In this document: positions 36,246 through 47,124 of the stretch, one piece after another
Position numbering within the stretch: position 1 is the stretch's first letter
Layout: every line of letters begins with the position of its first letter
Source: Deinococcus marmoris
GTDB lineage: Bacteria; Deinococcota; Deinococci; Deinococcales; Deinococcaceae
NCBI RefSeq assembly: GCF_001949125.1
Contig: NZ_MSTI01000115.1
Location: forward strand, 79,799-143,798
Reading direction: 5' to 3'
DNA: 64,000 bases
Notes under the pieces: model-generated
Databases searched by the model: none
What the model was told of the DNA's origin: nothing
What the model saw: the letters and a program-made list of their open reading frames with translations, nothing else
Program-made: the position numbers and the translations under genes

Positions 36246-37166
36246 ATGGGTCCACTCATCGTTATCGTCGTTCTTCTTTTACTGGTGCTGATCACGTTGC
36301 TGGCAGGTGTTAAGAGCGTTCCACAAGGGTACGAGTGGACGCAGGAACGCTTCGGCAAGTACCAGCGCAGCCTCAAGCCGGGTCTGAACCTGATCATTCC
36401 GTACATCGACAAGATCGGGCGCAGGGTCAACATGATGGAACAGGTGCTGGACGTGCCCAGCCAGGAAGTCATCACCCACGACAACGCCCTGATCACCGTG
36501 GACGGCGTGGTGTTCTATCAGGTGCTGGATTCGGCCAAGGCCAGCTACGAGGTTCGCAATCTGGAACAGGCCACCCTCAACCTGACCATGACCAACATCC
36601 GCACCGTGATGGGCGGCATGGATCTGGACGAGCTGCTCAGCAACCGCGACTCGATCAACGCCCGCCTGCTGGCCGTGGTGGACGAGGCCACCGAGCCGTG
36701 GGGGGTCAAGGTCACGCGAATCGAGGTCAAGGACATCAAGCCGCCCGCCGATCTGGTGGCCTCGATGGGTAGGCAGATGAAGGCCGAGCGTGAAAAGCGC
36801 GCCAACATCCTGGACGCCGAGGGCTTCCGCCAGGCCGCCATCCTGAAAGCAGAGGGCGAGAAACAGGCCAAGATTCTGAACGCCGAGGGCCGCCGCCAGG
36901 CCACCTTCCTGGAAGCCGAGGCCCGCGAACGTGAGGCCGCCGCAGAAGCCGAGGCCACCCGCGTGGTCAGCGACGCGATTGCCAACGGGAACGCGCAGGC
37001 CATCAACTATTTCATCGCGCAGCGCTACGTGGACGCCCTGAAGGAAATTGCAATCGCGCCCAACCAGAAGACCCTGATCCTGCCCATCGAGGCCACCGCC
37101 GTTCTGGGCAGCCTGCAAGGCATCGCGGAGGTGGCCAAAGAAGCCTTCGGCGGGAACAAGAGGTAG
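36246..37166 (+). CDS. SPFH/band-7 membrane protein (QmcA/stomatin-like)
   Basis: This 306-residue protein starts with one transmembrane helix ([18 protein letters not shown]), followed by the SPFH domain ([15 protein letters not shown] ... [32 protein letters not shown]) and a long coiled coil (residues about 180-260) rich in Ala, Glu and Arg with repeated AEG(E/F)R(Q) units. A good AGGAGG precedes the ATG at 36246. The NfeD gene follows 2 bp later; SPFH-NfeD pairs are conserved and organise membrane microdomains. Confidence 0.9.
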   Translation: MGPLIVIVVLLLLVLITLLAGVKSVPQGYEWTQERFGKYQRSLKPGLNLIIPYIDKIGRRVNMMEQVLDVPSQEVITHDNALITVDGVVFYQVLDSAKASYEVRNLEQATLNLTMTNIRTVMGGMDLDELLSNRDSINARLLAVVDEATEPWGVKVTRIEVKDIKPPADLVASMGRQMKAEREKRANILDAEGFRQAAILKAEGEKQAKILNAEGRRQATFLEAEAREREAAAEAEATRVVSDAIANGNAQAINYFIAQRYVDALKEIAIAPNQKTLILPIEATAVLGSLQGIAEVAKEAFGGNKR

Positions 37167-37168
37167 CT

Positions 37169-37639
37169 ATGGGCGATCTGTTGCCGTCTTTCGAGCGCAT
37201 CCTGCCCGGCCACTGGTGGGTGCTGGGCGCGGTGCTGCTGATGCTGGAGGTGGCCGCGCCGGGAATCTTCTTCGTGTGGCTGGCGCTGGCCGCCTTCGCG
37301 CTGGGCCTGATCGTGTTCGTGTTGCCGCTGGCGGTGCCGTTCCAACTGGCGCTGTTCGCCGTCCTGAGCGTCCTGGCCGTCTTCCTGGGCAAGCGCTATG
37401 TGGGCAAGCTGGTGCTGGGCGGCTCCGAGGGTGACCGTCTGAACACCGGGGCAAACCGTCTGGTGGGCCGCACCGTCGTCGTCACCGCCGCCATCCACAA
37501 CGGCGCAGGCCGCGTTCGCGTGGGCGACAGCGAGTGGCGTGCCACGGGTCCCGATACCCCCGAGGGCGCGCAGGTGCTGATCGTGAGCGCTGAAGGAACG
37601 ACGCTGGCGGTGCGCGAGATCAGCGGAACCTGGGTGTAG
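37169..37639 (+). CDS. NfeD-family membrane protein
   Basis: This is a 156-residue short NfeD protein. Two to three membrane helices (HWWVLGAVLLMLEVAAPGIFFVWLALAAFALGL ...) are followed by a C-terminal OB-fold beta-barrel (NRLVGRTVVVTAAIHNGAGRVRVGDSEW). It starts 2 bp after the SPFH gene and is clearly in the same operon. Partner NfeD proteins are thought to help the oligomeric SPFH protein. A bidirectional terminator follows. Confidence 0.9.
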   Translation: MGDLLPSFERILPGHWWVLGAVLLMLEVAAPGIFFVWLALAAFALGLIVFVLPLAVPFQLALFAVLSVLAVFLGKRYVGKLVLGGSEGDRLNTGANRLVGRTVVVTAAIHNGAGRVRVGDSEWRATGPDTPEGAQVLIVSAEGTTLAVREISGTWV

Positions 37640-37673
37640 CAAGCCTGAGCTTTCAACCTCTTGAGCAAGTAAC

Positions 37674-37708
37674 AAAAAAAGCCCCTCCAGATTCTGGAGG
37701 GGCTTTTG
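37674..37708. terminator. Bidirectional terminator
   Basis: The perfect stem GCCCCTCCAGA/TCTGGAGGGGC (37681-37704) is flanked by an A-run on the left and a T-run on the right, so it terminates both the NfeD operon and the convergent rplM-rpsI operon. Confidence 0.85.
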
Positions 37709-37722
37709 AGTGGAGTCTCGCT

Positions 37723-38124
<402 letters not shown>

Positions 38125-38126
38125 GA

Positions 38127-38585
<459 letters not shown>

Positions 38586-38710
38586 GGTAAAACTCCGTAC
38601 AGAGAAGTGGGATTTGGCGGCGACACGCCCCGGCCTAACGGGGGGAAAGGTTTCGTGCGTGTCCGGGTGCCAGCCCGGCAATCCGCGCTCTACCAAGCGC
38701 AAGACACTAA
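38586..38710 (-). promoter_or_regulatory. Structured 5' leader of rplM-rpsI
   Basis: On the minus strand three stems occur in order: GCGC-TTGGTAGA-GCGC (38700-38685), resembling a tRNA D arm; CCGGG-CTGGCA-CCCGG (38678-38663); and ACACGC/GCGTGT (38662-38657 with 38628-38623), which encloses an inner CCCCCG/CGGGG stem. This may be a ribosomal-protein autoregulatory site. TAGTGT (within TTTAGTGTC, just upstream) is a possible -10 box. Confidence 0.45.
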
Positions 38711-38807
38711 AGGTCAGGCTATCAGATTGAGGTGTGGCTGGGCAAGTGGAGTTTGATGGGAACGGCTGCACGGCTGTTTCTTCATGCCGTGTTCTTCATG
38801 TCGCAGC

Positions 38808-39947
38808 CTAAAAATGCGGGGCGTGCTGGGCAGGTGGAGCAATGCTGGCGTGCATGTCCAGCGCGTAACGGTCCGTCATTCCCGCCAGGTAGTCGCAGAC
38901 CACACGGGCCAGTTCCTCCGCTTCGGTGCGTTCCCGGAACTGCGGGGGCAACATGCTGGGGCGCTGCATGAGGGCGTGAAACAGCGTGGTCAGCACCCGG
39001 CTGCCCTGCTCCACCTGCATCTCCACGCGCCAGTGGCGGTACAGGTTTTCTTTCAGAAAGACGCCCGTGTCCCGCAGCAAGGCGCGGAGGTGGGGGCTGT
39101 AGGTGATCAGGCGGGCGGGCAGGGTTTGGACGGCGGCGGCGCTGCTTACGCCGCTTTCTGCAATGGCCGCGTCGCTCGCCGCTGTCAGGTCCCCGATCAG
39201 CCAGCCCAGCAGTTCGCGGTGCAGGGTGCGCCGCTGGCCTTCCGAGAGGACCGCGCCCGTGATGCCGATTCGGCTGGAAAGTTCGACCCACAGAGGCAGC
39301 TCCAGCAACTGCGCGTGCGAGAGCAGGCCACTCCGTAGGCCATCGTCCAGATCGTGGGCGGTGTAGGCCAGAGCGTCGGCGGCGTCCACCAGTTGAGCCT
39401 CTAAACTGGGTCGTTTCAAATGCTGGCCCAGTCCGGCACGGTCATGTTTGTTCAGGCCGTCCAGCGTGTCCAGCGTCAGATTCAACCCCGGATACTCCGC
39501 TTTGGGCTGCTCCAACACCGACACGATGCGCCGGGCCTGAGAGTTGTGGTCAAAGCCGCCATGCTCCGCCATCAGGCCGTTCAGCACGCGTTCCCCGGCG
39601 TGGCCGAAAGGGGGGTGGCCCAGATCGTGCGCCAGCGCCACCGTCTCGGCCAGCGTTTCGTTCAGGCCCAGATTCAGGGCCACCGAGCGGGCCACCTGCT
39701 GCACTTCCAGCGTGTGCGTCAGGCGGGTGCGGTAGTGGTCCCCGCTGGCGTTCAGGAACACCTGTGTCTTGGCCTCCAGACGGCGAAAGGCGGTGGTGTG
39801 CAGCACCCGGTCCCGGTCCTTCTGAAAGGCGGTGCGCGTGGCGCTCTCGGCTTCCGGGTATTCCCGCCCACGCGAATGCTGGCTCAGGGTGGCGTAGGGC
39901 GCGAGCGTCTGCGCCTCGCGGGACTCCAGATCGGCGCGGCTGAGCAT
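38808..39947 (-). CDS. dGTPase-like deoxyribonucleotide triphosphohydrolase
   Basis: This is an HD-domain protein of 379 residues. The metal-binding H...HD...D set is visible in RTRLTHTLEVQQ, LAHDLGHPPFGHAGE and later DAADALAYTAHDLDDG. It matches the dGTP triphosphohydrolase family, which hydrolyses dNTPs to deoxynucleosides and tripolyphosphate, keeping dNTP pools balanced. The ATG at 39947 follows TACACT by 6 nt (leaderless). The N-terminal residues before EYPEAES vary in the family. It is divergent from the peroxiredoxin gene. Confidence 0.88.
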   Translation of the reverse strand: MLSRADLESREAQTLAPYATLSQHSRGREYPEAESATRTAFQKDRDRVLHTTAFRRLEAKTQVFLNASGDHYRTRLTHTLEVQQVARSVALNLGLNETLAETVALAHDLGHPPFGHAGERVLNGLMAEHGGFDHNSQARRIVSVLEQPKAEYPGLNLTLDTLDGLNKHDRAGLGQHLKRPSLEAQLVDAADALAYTAHDLDDGLRSGLLSHAQLLELPLWVELSSRIGITGAVLSEGQRRTLHRELLGWLIGDLTAASDAAIAESGVSSAAAVQTLPARLITYSPHLRALLRDTGVFLKENLYRHWRVEMQVEQGSRVLTTLFHALMQRPSMLPPQFRERTEAEELARVVCDYLAGMTDRYALDMHASIAPPAQHAPHF

Positions 39948-40056
39948 GGGGGCAGTGTATTGCAGAGGACGGGCAGGAGGGGTTTTCCTCCACCCGGACT
40001 CCGTCCCAGAGAACCGCCCCGCGCCATTCACACGGTCCCACCTCTAAACTACGGGC

Positions 40057-40533
40057 ATGAAGCCTGCCGTTCAGAAACCGGCCCCCGAGTTCACGCGCCG
40101 CAGCGACGATGGCCGCACCGTCAGCCTGTCCGGCCTGCGCGGGCAGTGGGTGGTGCTGTACTTTTACCCGCGCGCCAGTTCGGCAGGCTGTTCCATCGAG
40201 GCCCGGCGTTTCGAGGCGGCCCTGCCCGAATTCGAGCGCCTGAACGCGGCGGTCATCGGCGTCAGCACCGACACCGAGGCCCATCAGGCCCATTTCCGCG
40301 ACACCTGCGGCCTGACGCATCCCCTCATCCCAGACGGTGACCGGGAACTGTGCCGGGCGTATGGCGTGATCGGCGGCCTGGGCGGCCTGCTGAACATGGC
40401 GTCGCGCGCCACCTTCCTCATCGACCCACAGGGCGTGCTGGCCTACGAACACCGCAGCGCCAATCCGGCCAACCACGCCTCGGTGATCTTGCAGGAGCTG
40501 GAGCGGCGGGCCGGGGAAGTTCAGGCGGGCTAG
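40057..40533 (+). CDS. Peroxiredoxin (AhpC/TSA, BCP-like)
   Basis: This is a 158-residue thioredoxin-fold peroxidase. The catalytic context YPRASSAGCSIEARRFE holds the peroxidatic Cys where the family usually has P-x(3)-T-P-x-C; here the Pro and Thr before the Cys are replaced by Ser and Ala, which could lower peroxidase efficiency. A second Cys lies in RDTCGLTHPL. The C-terminus (ATFLIDPQGVLAYEH) is typical. It removes hydroperoxides, relevant to oxidative stress. TAAACT lies 6 nt before the ATG. The YcaQ-like gene begins 2 bp after its stop. Confidence 0.82.
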   Translation: MKPAVQKPAPEFTRRSDDGRTVSLSGLRGQWVVLYFYPRASSAGCSIEARRFEAALPEFERLNAAVIGVSTDTEAHQAHFRDTCGLTHPLIPDGDRELCRAYGVIGGLGGLLNMASRATFLIDPQGVLAYEHRSANPANHASVILQELERRAGEVQAG

Positions 40534-40535
40534 CG

Positions 40536-41645
40536 GTGGTTTCCCTCACCTCCGCTGATCTGCGGGCCGCAGCTTTCCGCACGCTGACGCCACAGCCCTC
40601 GCTTCAGGCGGCGCTGGACCGCATGGGTTTCTTGCAGGCTGATCCGATCCGCGCTCCGGCCCGTGCGCAGGATTTAACGCTGCTGGCCCGCGTTCCCGGC
40701 TACCGGGCGGGCGAACTGGAACGCCGCTACGCCGAACTGGACGTCGAGGAAGACATGATTCCCAATTACGGCTTCGTGCCGCGCGCCGTCCAGGCGTTGT
40801 TGCACCCGCGTGAGGTTGCGCCGGGCCGCGTAGAGCTGGAGCATCCAGGGCTGTTGGAGGAGGTCCGTGCCCAGTTGAACGAGGGTGAAGAACTGCATCC
40901 CCGCGATCTGGCCACCGCGCTGGGCAAGGGCCGCACCGTCAACGCCTGGGGCGGTCAGTCCAGCGCCACCACCCGCATTCTGGGCGCGCTGCACTACCGG
41001 GGCGAGGCCCGCGTGACCCGCCGGGTGGGCGGCGTGCGCGTGTACGGCCCGGCCCCGCATCTGGCCGCCCTGCACGCCGCGCCTCTGCCTGAAGCCGAAC
41101 GTCTGGGCCGCACGGTGCATCTGCTGGCCGCGTTGTACGGCTCCCTGCCGGAAGCCAGCCTGCGCTATCTGGTCAGCCTGTCGGGCTTCGGCTTTCCGCA
41201 CCTGCGCGGCGAGTTGAAGGCAGCGTTCAAGGTGGCTGTGAAAGAGGAACTGTCGGGCGCAACGGTGGACGGCGTGAAGTACGTCTGGACGGCGGATGGG
41301 TCTCCAGCCGACTCGCCTGCCCCGCGCGGGGTGCGGATCGTGGGGCCGTTCGATCCGCTGGTCTGGGACCGCCGCCGCTTCGAGCATCTGCACGGCTGGC
41401 CCTACCGTTTCGAGGCATACACCCCCGCCGCCAGACGCACGATGGGCTATTACGCGCTGCCTGTCTTTTCCGCCGGGCGCGCGGTGGGCTGGGCCAATCT
41501 GAAACTGGGTGGGGGAGAACTGGATGCGGAACTGGGCTTCATTCCTGGCTTCCGGCAGACCGCTACCTTCCACAAAGGGCTGGAAGCAGAGTTGGACCGC
41601 TACCGTGCATTTCTGACCGCCTCTTCAGTGAGCGGACTTGAGTAA
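40536..41645 (+). CDS. YcaQ-like winged-helix DNA glycosylase
   Basis: This is a 369-residue protein of the HTH_42 (AlkZ/YcaQ) superfamily. The segment RMGFLQADPIRAPARAQDLTL contains QxD, the catalytic motif seen in YcaQ-type enzymes (unhook interstrand cross-links) rather than QxQ of AlkZ. Residues 100-250 contain the winged-helix repeats (LATALGKGRTVNAWGGQSS; YGSLPEASLRYLVSLSGF), and the C-terminus has the GPFDPLVWDRRRFEHLHG segment. The GTG at 40536 was chosen; the gene starts 2 bp after the peroxiredoxin stop. A role in repair of bulky or cross-linked DNA is likely. Confidence 0.82.
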   Translation: MVSLTSADLRAAAFRTLTPQPSLQAALDRMGFLQADPIRAPARAQDLTLLARVPGYRAGELERRYAELDVEEDMIPNYGFVPRAVQALLHPREVAPGRVELEHPGLLEEVRAQLNEGEELHPRDLATALGKGRTVNAWGGQSSATTRILGALHYRGEARVTRRVGGVRVYGPAPHLAALHAAPLPEAERLGRTVHLLAALYGSLPEASLRYLVSLSGFGFPHLRGELKAAFKVAVKEELSGATVDGVKYVWTADGSPADSPAPRGVRIVGPFDPLVWDRRRFEHLHGWPYRFEAYTPAARRTMGYYALPVFSAGRAVGWANLKLGGGELDAELGFIPGFRQTATFHKGLEAELDRYRAFLTASSVSGLE

Positions 41646-41684
41646 GGTGTGTAAGGCACTCATGGGCGGTATGCTGACGGCAAT

Positions 41685-43043
<1,359 letters not shown>

Positions 43044-43131
43044 CCCTCCCCCAGTGCCTGACCAGTCCGGTCAGCCGCGCCGCGCATGGCTCTCATCCGC
43101 TCTCGGCACAATGGCAACAGGAGGTATTCTC

Positions 43132-43647
43132 ATGAAAAACACCCAGATCACGAAGGCCCTGGTGACCGCGCTGCTGGTTGCCCCCGCCCTGGCCGCAGTC
43201 GCGGGCGCGCAGAACTCGCCCCTGAAAGTCACCGCGTCCACCCTGCTGGTCACGGAGGTCAAGACGGACGGCAAGACAACCGAGAAGCTGACCGACACCG
43301 CCAACCGGGGCGTGTCGCCGGGCGACCTGTTGCAGCTCCAGCAGCGTGTGGAGAACACCAGCAGAATGCCCGTCAAGCAGCTCAAGCTGAACATGGCGGT
43401 CCCGGCGGCCACGGCATTTGCCTCACAGAAGTGCGACGTGGACGGCGTGACGGCGCTGTTCAGCATCGACGGCAAGTCCTACGCCGCCGAACCCCTCAAG
43501 AAGTTCGTGACCGTCACCGAGAACGGCCAGGACGTGAAGAAGGAAGTCACGGTCAATCCTGCCGAGTACACCAACGTCCGCTGGCAGCTTCCTGACCTGA
43601 AGGGCGGCGACACGGCCACCTGCTTCATCCGCGCCACCGTCAAGTAG
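43132..43647 (+). CDS. Secreted hypothetical protein (DUF11-like)
   Basis: This is a 171-residue exported protein: signal peptide ITKALVTALLVAPALAAVAGAQ, then a beta-rich mature part (PGDLLQLQQRVENTSRMPVKQLKL ... GDTATCFIRATVK) reminiscent of the conserved-repeat (DUF11) Ig-like modules of envelope proteins. Two Cys (SQKCDVDG and TATCFIR) may form a disulfide. A strong AGGAGG precedes the ATG. It follows glmM by 88 bp containing a small hairpin (43058-43074). A terminator follows the gene. The role is unknown. Confidence 0.75.
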   Translation: MKNTQITKALVTALLVAPALAAVAGAQNSPLKVTASTLLVTEVKTDGKTTEKLTDTANRGVSPGDLLQLQQRVENTSRMPVKQLKLNMAVPAATAFASQKCDVDGVTALFSIDGKSYAAEPLKKFVTVTENGQDVKKEVTVNPAEYTNVRWQLPDLKGGDTATCFIRATVK

Positions 43648-43661
43648 GCGGCAGCAAAGGA

Positions 43662-43698
43662 GGGAGGCGAGTCTTGACGGCTCGCCTCCCCTTCTTTT
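43662..43698 (+). terminator. Rho-independent terminator after the exported protein gene
   Basis: The stem GGGAGGCGAG/CTCGCCTCCC (43662-43671 with 43681-43690) is followed by CTTCTTTT. Confidence 0.75.
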
Positions 43699-43707
43699 GT
43701 CTGTCGA

Positions 43708-44835
43708 TCAGGCCACCGGAGCGACTTTATCCGTGTGAATGGCGCGGCCCTCTTCTTTTTTGCCCTTCAGGAGTGGCATCACCAGTTCCCCAAAGCGGCG
43801 GGCTTCTTCCAGATGCGGGTAGCCGCTGAAGATGAAGGAGGAAAAGCCCATGTCCTCGTATCGGCGAATCTTGTCGGCCACCTGCTGCGGGTCACCGATT
43901 AAAGCCACGCCCACGCCGCTGCGGGCCATACCTACACCCGCCCATAACCCCGGTTCCACCATCAGATCGGCGTCCAGATTCTTCACCATGTCGATCTGGC
44001 GCTGCTGGCCCACGCCGTCCACATGAGCGTGGCTGGCGACAAAGGCGGCGCGCACCTCCGGGTCCACGCGGCTGATCAGACGTTCGGCGGCGGCGCGGGC
44101 TTCCTCTTCTGTTTCGCGCACGATGACGTGGGTTCGCAGGCCGTAACGCAATTTACGTCCGGCCTTTTCCGCCAGCGCCGCCATCTGGGCCATGCGCTCT
44201 TTAATCATGTCCTCGCGCTCGCCCCACATCAGGTACACGTCGGCCAGCTCGGCGGCGATCTGCTGGGCCACCGGGGACGCGCCGCCAAAGTAGATCGGAA
44301 TGGGTTGCACGGGGGCGGGGTCCAGCACGGCATTGTCGAAGGCGTAGATGTCCGATTTGAAGGACTGGGGCGGCGGCTGTGTCCACAACTGGCGCAGAAT
44401 CTGCATGAATTCGCGGGTGCGCTCGTAGCGCTTGGCGTGGTCTTCAAAATCGCCGTACATGGCGTTCTCGGCGGGGCTGCTGCCCGTCACGATGTTCAAT
44501 CTCACGCGGCCCGGAAACAGGTTTTGCAGGGTGGCGAGCATCTTGGCGTACATGGCGGGCTGGAACATGCCGGGCCGCACGGCGATCAGCAGCGCCGGAT
44601 CGGTGGCCGCCGTCTGGGCCAGCGCCGCCACCGCCGCCGTGTAATTCTCGTGTTCGCTGTGGTAGTTGGTGGCGGTCAATAGTGCATCGAAGCCCGCCTC
44701 GCCTGCCGTGGAAATCAGGCTTTGCAGGTAGGGCAGCGTGGGCTTGCGCGGCATCTTGTTTTTGGTGCCGATAAATTCACCATCGCGCGAGAGTTGCAGG
44801 AACCACAGGAATTCGGACTGGGATGGGTTGGTCAT
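43708..44835 (-). CDS. SsuD-like FMNH2-dependent monooxygenase (LLM class)
   Basis: This is a 375-residue luciferase-like enzyme. The N-terminal strand ending GFDALLTATNYHSEHENYTA, the segment AVRPGMFQPAMYAKMLATLQ and RVRLNIVTGSSPAENAMYGD match alkanesulfonate monooxygenase SsuD, which needs a separate FMN reductase (none is adjacent). The gene is at the end of an operon with sugar-type ABC genes and a 168-residue unknown, overlapping the latter by 4 bp. The substrate is therefore unclear; sulfonates, nitrilotriacetate-like compounds or other small organics are possible. Confidence 0.82.
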   Translation of the reverse strand: MTNPSQSEFLWFLQLSRDGEFIGTKNKMPRKPTLPYLQSLISTAGEAGFDALLTATNYHSEHENYTAAVAALAQTAATDPALLIAVRPGMFQPAMYAKMLATLQNLFPGRVRLNIVTGSSPAENAMYGDFEDHAKRYERTREFMQILRQLWTQPPPQSFKSDIYAFDNAVLDPAPVQPIPIYFGGASPVAQQIAAELADVYLMWGEREDMIKERMAQMAALAEKAGRKLRYGLRTHVIVRETEEEARAAAERLISRVDPEVRAAFVASHAHVDGVGQQRQIDMVKNLDADLMVEPGLWAGVGMARSGVGVALIGDPQQVADKIRRYEDMGFSSFIFSGYPHLEEARRFGELVMPLLKGKKEEGRAIHTDKVAPVA

Positions 44836-45338
44836 TTGGTAACTCCTTGCTCGCCTGGGCGTTCTTGCCAGAAATAGATTGTGGGGCCATAGTCGTCGGG
44901 TTCTGTCACATACTTGAATATGAAAGTTTTACTGGGGAACTGTTCAGCTAAGGCTGCCTTCCAAGTGCGCTGTAGAATCTCGGCAATATATTCAAAGACC
45001 TCAAGAGCATATTCTGGACCTCTGTATTCCTGCCCCCCAGGGTTTGGAAGAAGGTCATAGATATGGATGTGGTTCATTACACTTTCAACACTGATGCGGT
45101 TTCCATTTGTTGACGCCATCCAGCTCTGAAAATTCTCTGTGCTATACACATCTTCGCGCAATACGCAACCATCAATTTCAATGAATTTCGGCCAGAAAAG
45201 CTGGGCGCAGGCAGTAATGATGTCCAGACTACCCTCCATCGCCAGAAGGTCAGAGAGGCCAAAACTCTGATCGTTCAACTCCTGCCACTCTTTGAGACGG
45301 GGCAAATGCTCAACAGGGGGTGGTGGAACCTCGCTCAA
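44832..45338 (-). CDS. Unknown protein in the ABC operon
   Basis: This 168-residue protein has no family I recognise. It contains acidic and aromatic stretches such as FGLSDLLAMEGSLDIITACAQ, FWPKFIEIDGCVLREDVYS and FIFKYVTEPDDYGPTIYFWQE and shows no signal or membrane segment. It is visibly AT-richer than its neighbours and may be acquired. The start is TTG at 45338, overlapping the permease stop as TTGA; its stop overlaps the monooxygenase start as ATGA, so it is embedded in the operon. Immunity-protein-like size and composition are noted, without evidence. Confidence 0.6.
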   Translation of the reverse strand: MSEVPPPPVEHLPRLKEWQELNDQSFGLSDLLAMEGSLDIITACAQLFWPKFIEIDGCVLREDVYSTENFQSWMASTNGNRISVESVMNHIHIYDLLPNPGGQEYRGPEYALEVFEYIAEILQRTWKAALAEQFPSKTFIFKYVTEPDDYGPTIYFWQERPGEQGVTK

Positions 45339-46189
45339 GCCTTCCCCCCGCCCGCCGTCAGTCCGGCCACGAATCTGCGCTGGAAGACGGCGATCAGCAT
45401 GACCACCGGAATAGTGGCAATGACCACGGCGGCGGCAATTAACGGCCACGGAAAGGCGAATTCGCCCTGATACAGCGTGACGCCCACGCTGACCGTTCGC
45501 ATGTCCAGTTTGGTATTAAAACTCAGCGCCAGCAGGAATTCGTTCCACGAGTTGACGAAAATGAGCAGCGCCGCCGTAACCATGCCGGGGGCCGACAGCG
45601 GCAGCACCACCCGCATCAGTGCGCCCACGCGGGAGGTGCCGTCAATCATGGCCGCCGCCTCCAGATCACGCGGGATGGCGCTGAAGAAGGCCACGAGGGT
45701 CAGAATCGCCACGGGCAGGCTGAGGGCCGCGTAGGGCAGGATCAGCGCGGGGTAGCTGTTGAGCAGGCTCAGGCCCCGGAACAGGCGGAACAGCGGCACC
45801 AGCAGGCTGACCACCGGGAACATGGAAAAGGCCACCACGGCGGTCAGCAGCAGCCCGCGCCCCCGGATGTTTAGCCGCGCCAGCGCGTAGGCTGCCGGAA
45901 CCGCCACCGCGATGCACAGCGCGGTACTCAGCAGGCTGACCGTCATGGAGTTGAAGAAGAAGCGGGCGAAGGGCTGCTCGGTGAACACGCGGGCGTAATT
46001 GGCGAAGTTCAGCATGCCCGGCAGGTATTGCACCGGGAATTTCTGCAACTCGGCTTCCGTCTTAAGGCTGGTCAGGAGCATCCAGACCAGTGGGAAGAAA
46101 CCGCCGACGATCAGTGCGGTCAGGCCCGCCCAACGGCCTACCTTGTCTCCCAGTGTCAGGCGTTCGGGGGCCGCCGTTTCGCCGCTCAT
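45335..46189 (-). CDS. Sugar ABC transporter permease (MalG-like)
   Basis: This is a 284-residue inner-membrane permease with about six helices. The coupling (EAA) loop is DLEAAAMIDGTSRVGALMRVVLPLSAPGM, and the C-terminus matches carbohydrate-uptake type 1 permeases of the MalG/LacG group. It overlaps the MalF-like gene upstream and the unknown gene downstream. No ATPase gene is seen, so a shared MsmX/MalK-type ATPase elsewhere is likely. Confidence 0.92.
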   Translation of the reverse strand: MSGETAAPERLTLGDKVGRWAGLTALIVGGFFPLVWMLLTSLKTEAELQKFPVQYLPGMLNFANYARVFTEQPFARFFFNSMTVSLLSTALCIAVAVPAAYALARLNIRGRGLLLTAVVAFSMFPVVSLLVPLFRLFRGLSLLNSYPALILPYAALSLPVAILTLVAFFSAIPRDLEAAAMIDGTSRVGALMRVVLPLSAPGMVTAALLIFVNSWNEFLLALSFNTKLDMRTVSVGVTLYQGEFAFPWPLIAAAVVIATIPVVMLIAVFQRRFVAGLTAGGGKA

Positions 46190-47124
46190 GTGCTGGCCCC
46201 GTCACGCACGAAGCGCACGTAAACTGCCGTGACCGCCAGGCTCACCGCGAACAGCGCCACACTGAGGGTGGCCGCGTACCCGAAGTCCAGAAACTCAATG
46301 CTGGTGCGGTAGATATAAACCCCCAGGGTTTCCAGCAAGCCCTGCGCCGGAGCCTGTTGAATGAAGGTGTACGGAATGTCAAACACCTGCACCGCGCTGA
46401 TGGAGCGGAAGATGAACGCCACCGCCAGGCTGGGGGCCAGCAGCGGCAGGATGATGCGGAAGAAGGATTGAACGCGGCTTGCGCCGTCCACCTCCGAAGC
46501 CTCGGTCAGTTCGCGGGGGATGCCCTGAAGGCCGCCCAGCACGATCAGCGCCACGAAGGAACTGGTTTTCCAGACAATCGTGACCACCATCGCCAGCACC
46601 GCCAGCCCCGGCGTGCTGAGCCACAACAGCGGTTCCTTGACGATGTGCAGCCGCACGATGATGTCGTTGAACACGCCGTACTGCGCGTTGAACAGCCACG
46701 CGAAGATCAATCCGGTCATGACCGGCGGCATGGCCCACGGCAGCAACAGCGCCACCCGCGCCAGCCCGCGCACCTTGCTGGGCGTGTGAGCCGCCAGTGC
46801 CATCGGAATGCCGATCAGGAACGAGCCGCCCACCGTCAGCACCGCGAAGAACAGCGTGTTTCGCAGCGAGGTGCCGAAACGCGGGTCAGCGAACATCTGC
46901 ACATAATTCTTGAGGCCCACGAAGGGCTGCCCGTTGAACGGCTCGGTCAGCTTGTTAAAGTAAAAGCTGTCGCGGATGGTGGTGATCATCGGGAACAGCA
47001 GCACGCCGCACAGCAGCAGCGCGGCGGGCAGCAGCAGCCAGAAGGCCAGTTGCCCCTCGCTGGCCTCGCCACGGCTGCGGCCCCTGGGTTTGGGCAGCGG
47101 GGCGGCGATGTTCTTCTGGGTCAT
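46186..47124 (-). CDS. Sugar ABC transporter permease (MalF-like)
   Basis: This is a 312-residue permease with six or more helices. The EAA loop is RELTEASEVDGASRVQSFFRIILPLLAPS. It pairs with the MalG-like gene downstream (4-bp ATGA overlap) and follows the binding-protein gene after a 200-bp spacer with a hairpin and short repeats. The ATG has GAAGGAG upstream. The substrate is probably a di- or oligosaccharide. Confidence 0.92.
   Translation of the reverse strand: MTQKNIAAPLPKPRGRSRGEASEGQLAFWLLLPAALLLCGVLLFPMITTIRDSFYFNKLTEPFNGQPFVGLKNYVQMFADPRFGTSLRNTLFFAVLTVGGSFLIGIPMALAAHTPSKVRGLARVALLLPWAMPPVMTGLIFAWLFNAQYGVFNDIIVRLHIVKEPLLWLSTPGLAVLAMVVTIVWKTSSFVALIVLGGLQGIPRELTEASEVDGASRVQSFFRIILPLLAPSLAVAFIFRSISAVQVFDIPYTFIQQAPAQGLLETLGVYIYRTSIEFLDFGYAATLSVALFAVSLAVTAVYVRFVRDGAST

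Noticed and set aside
38686..38700. tRNA gene in the rplM leader
   Set aside because: Only a D-arm-like hairpin is present; acceptor, anticodon and T arms with GTTC are missing.
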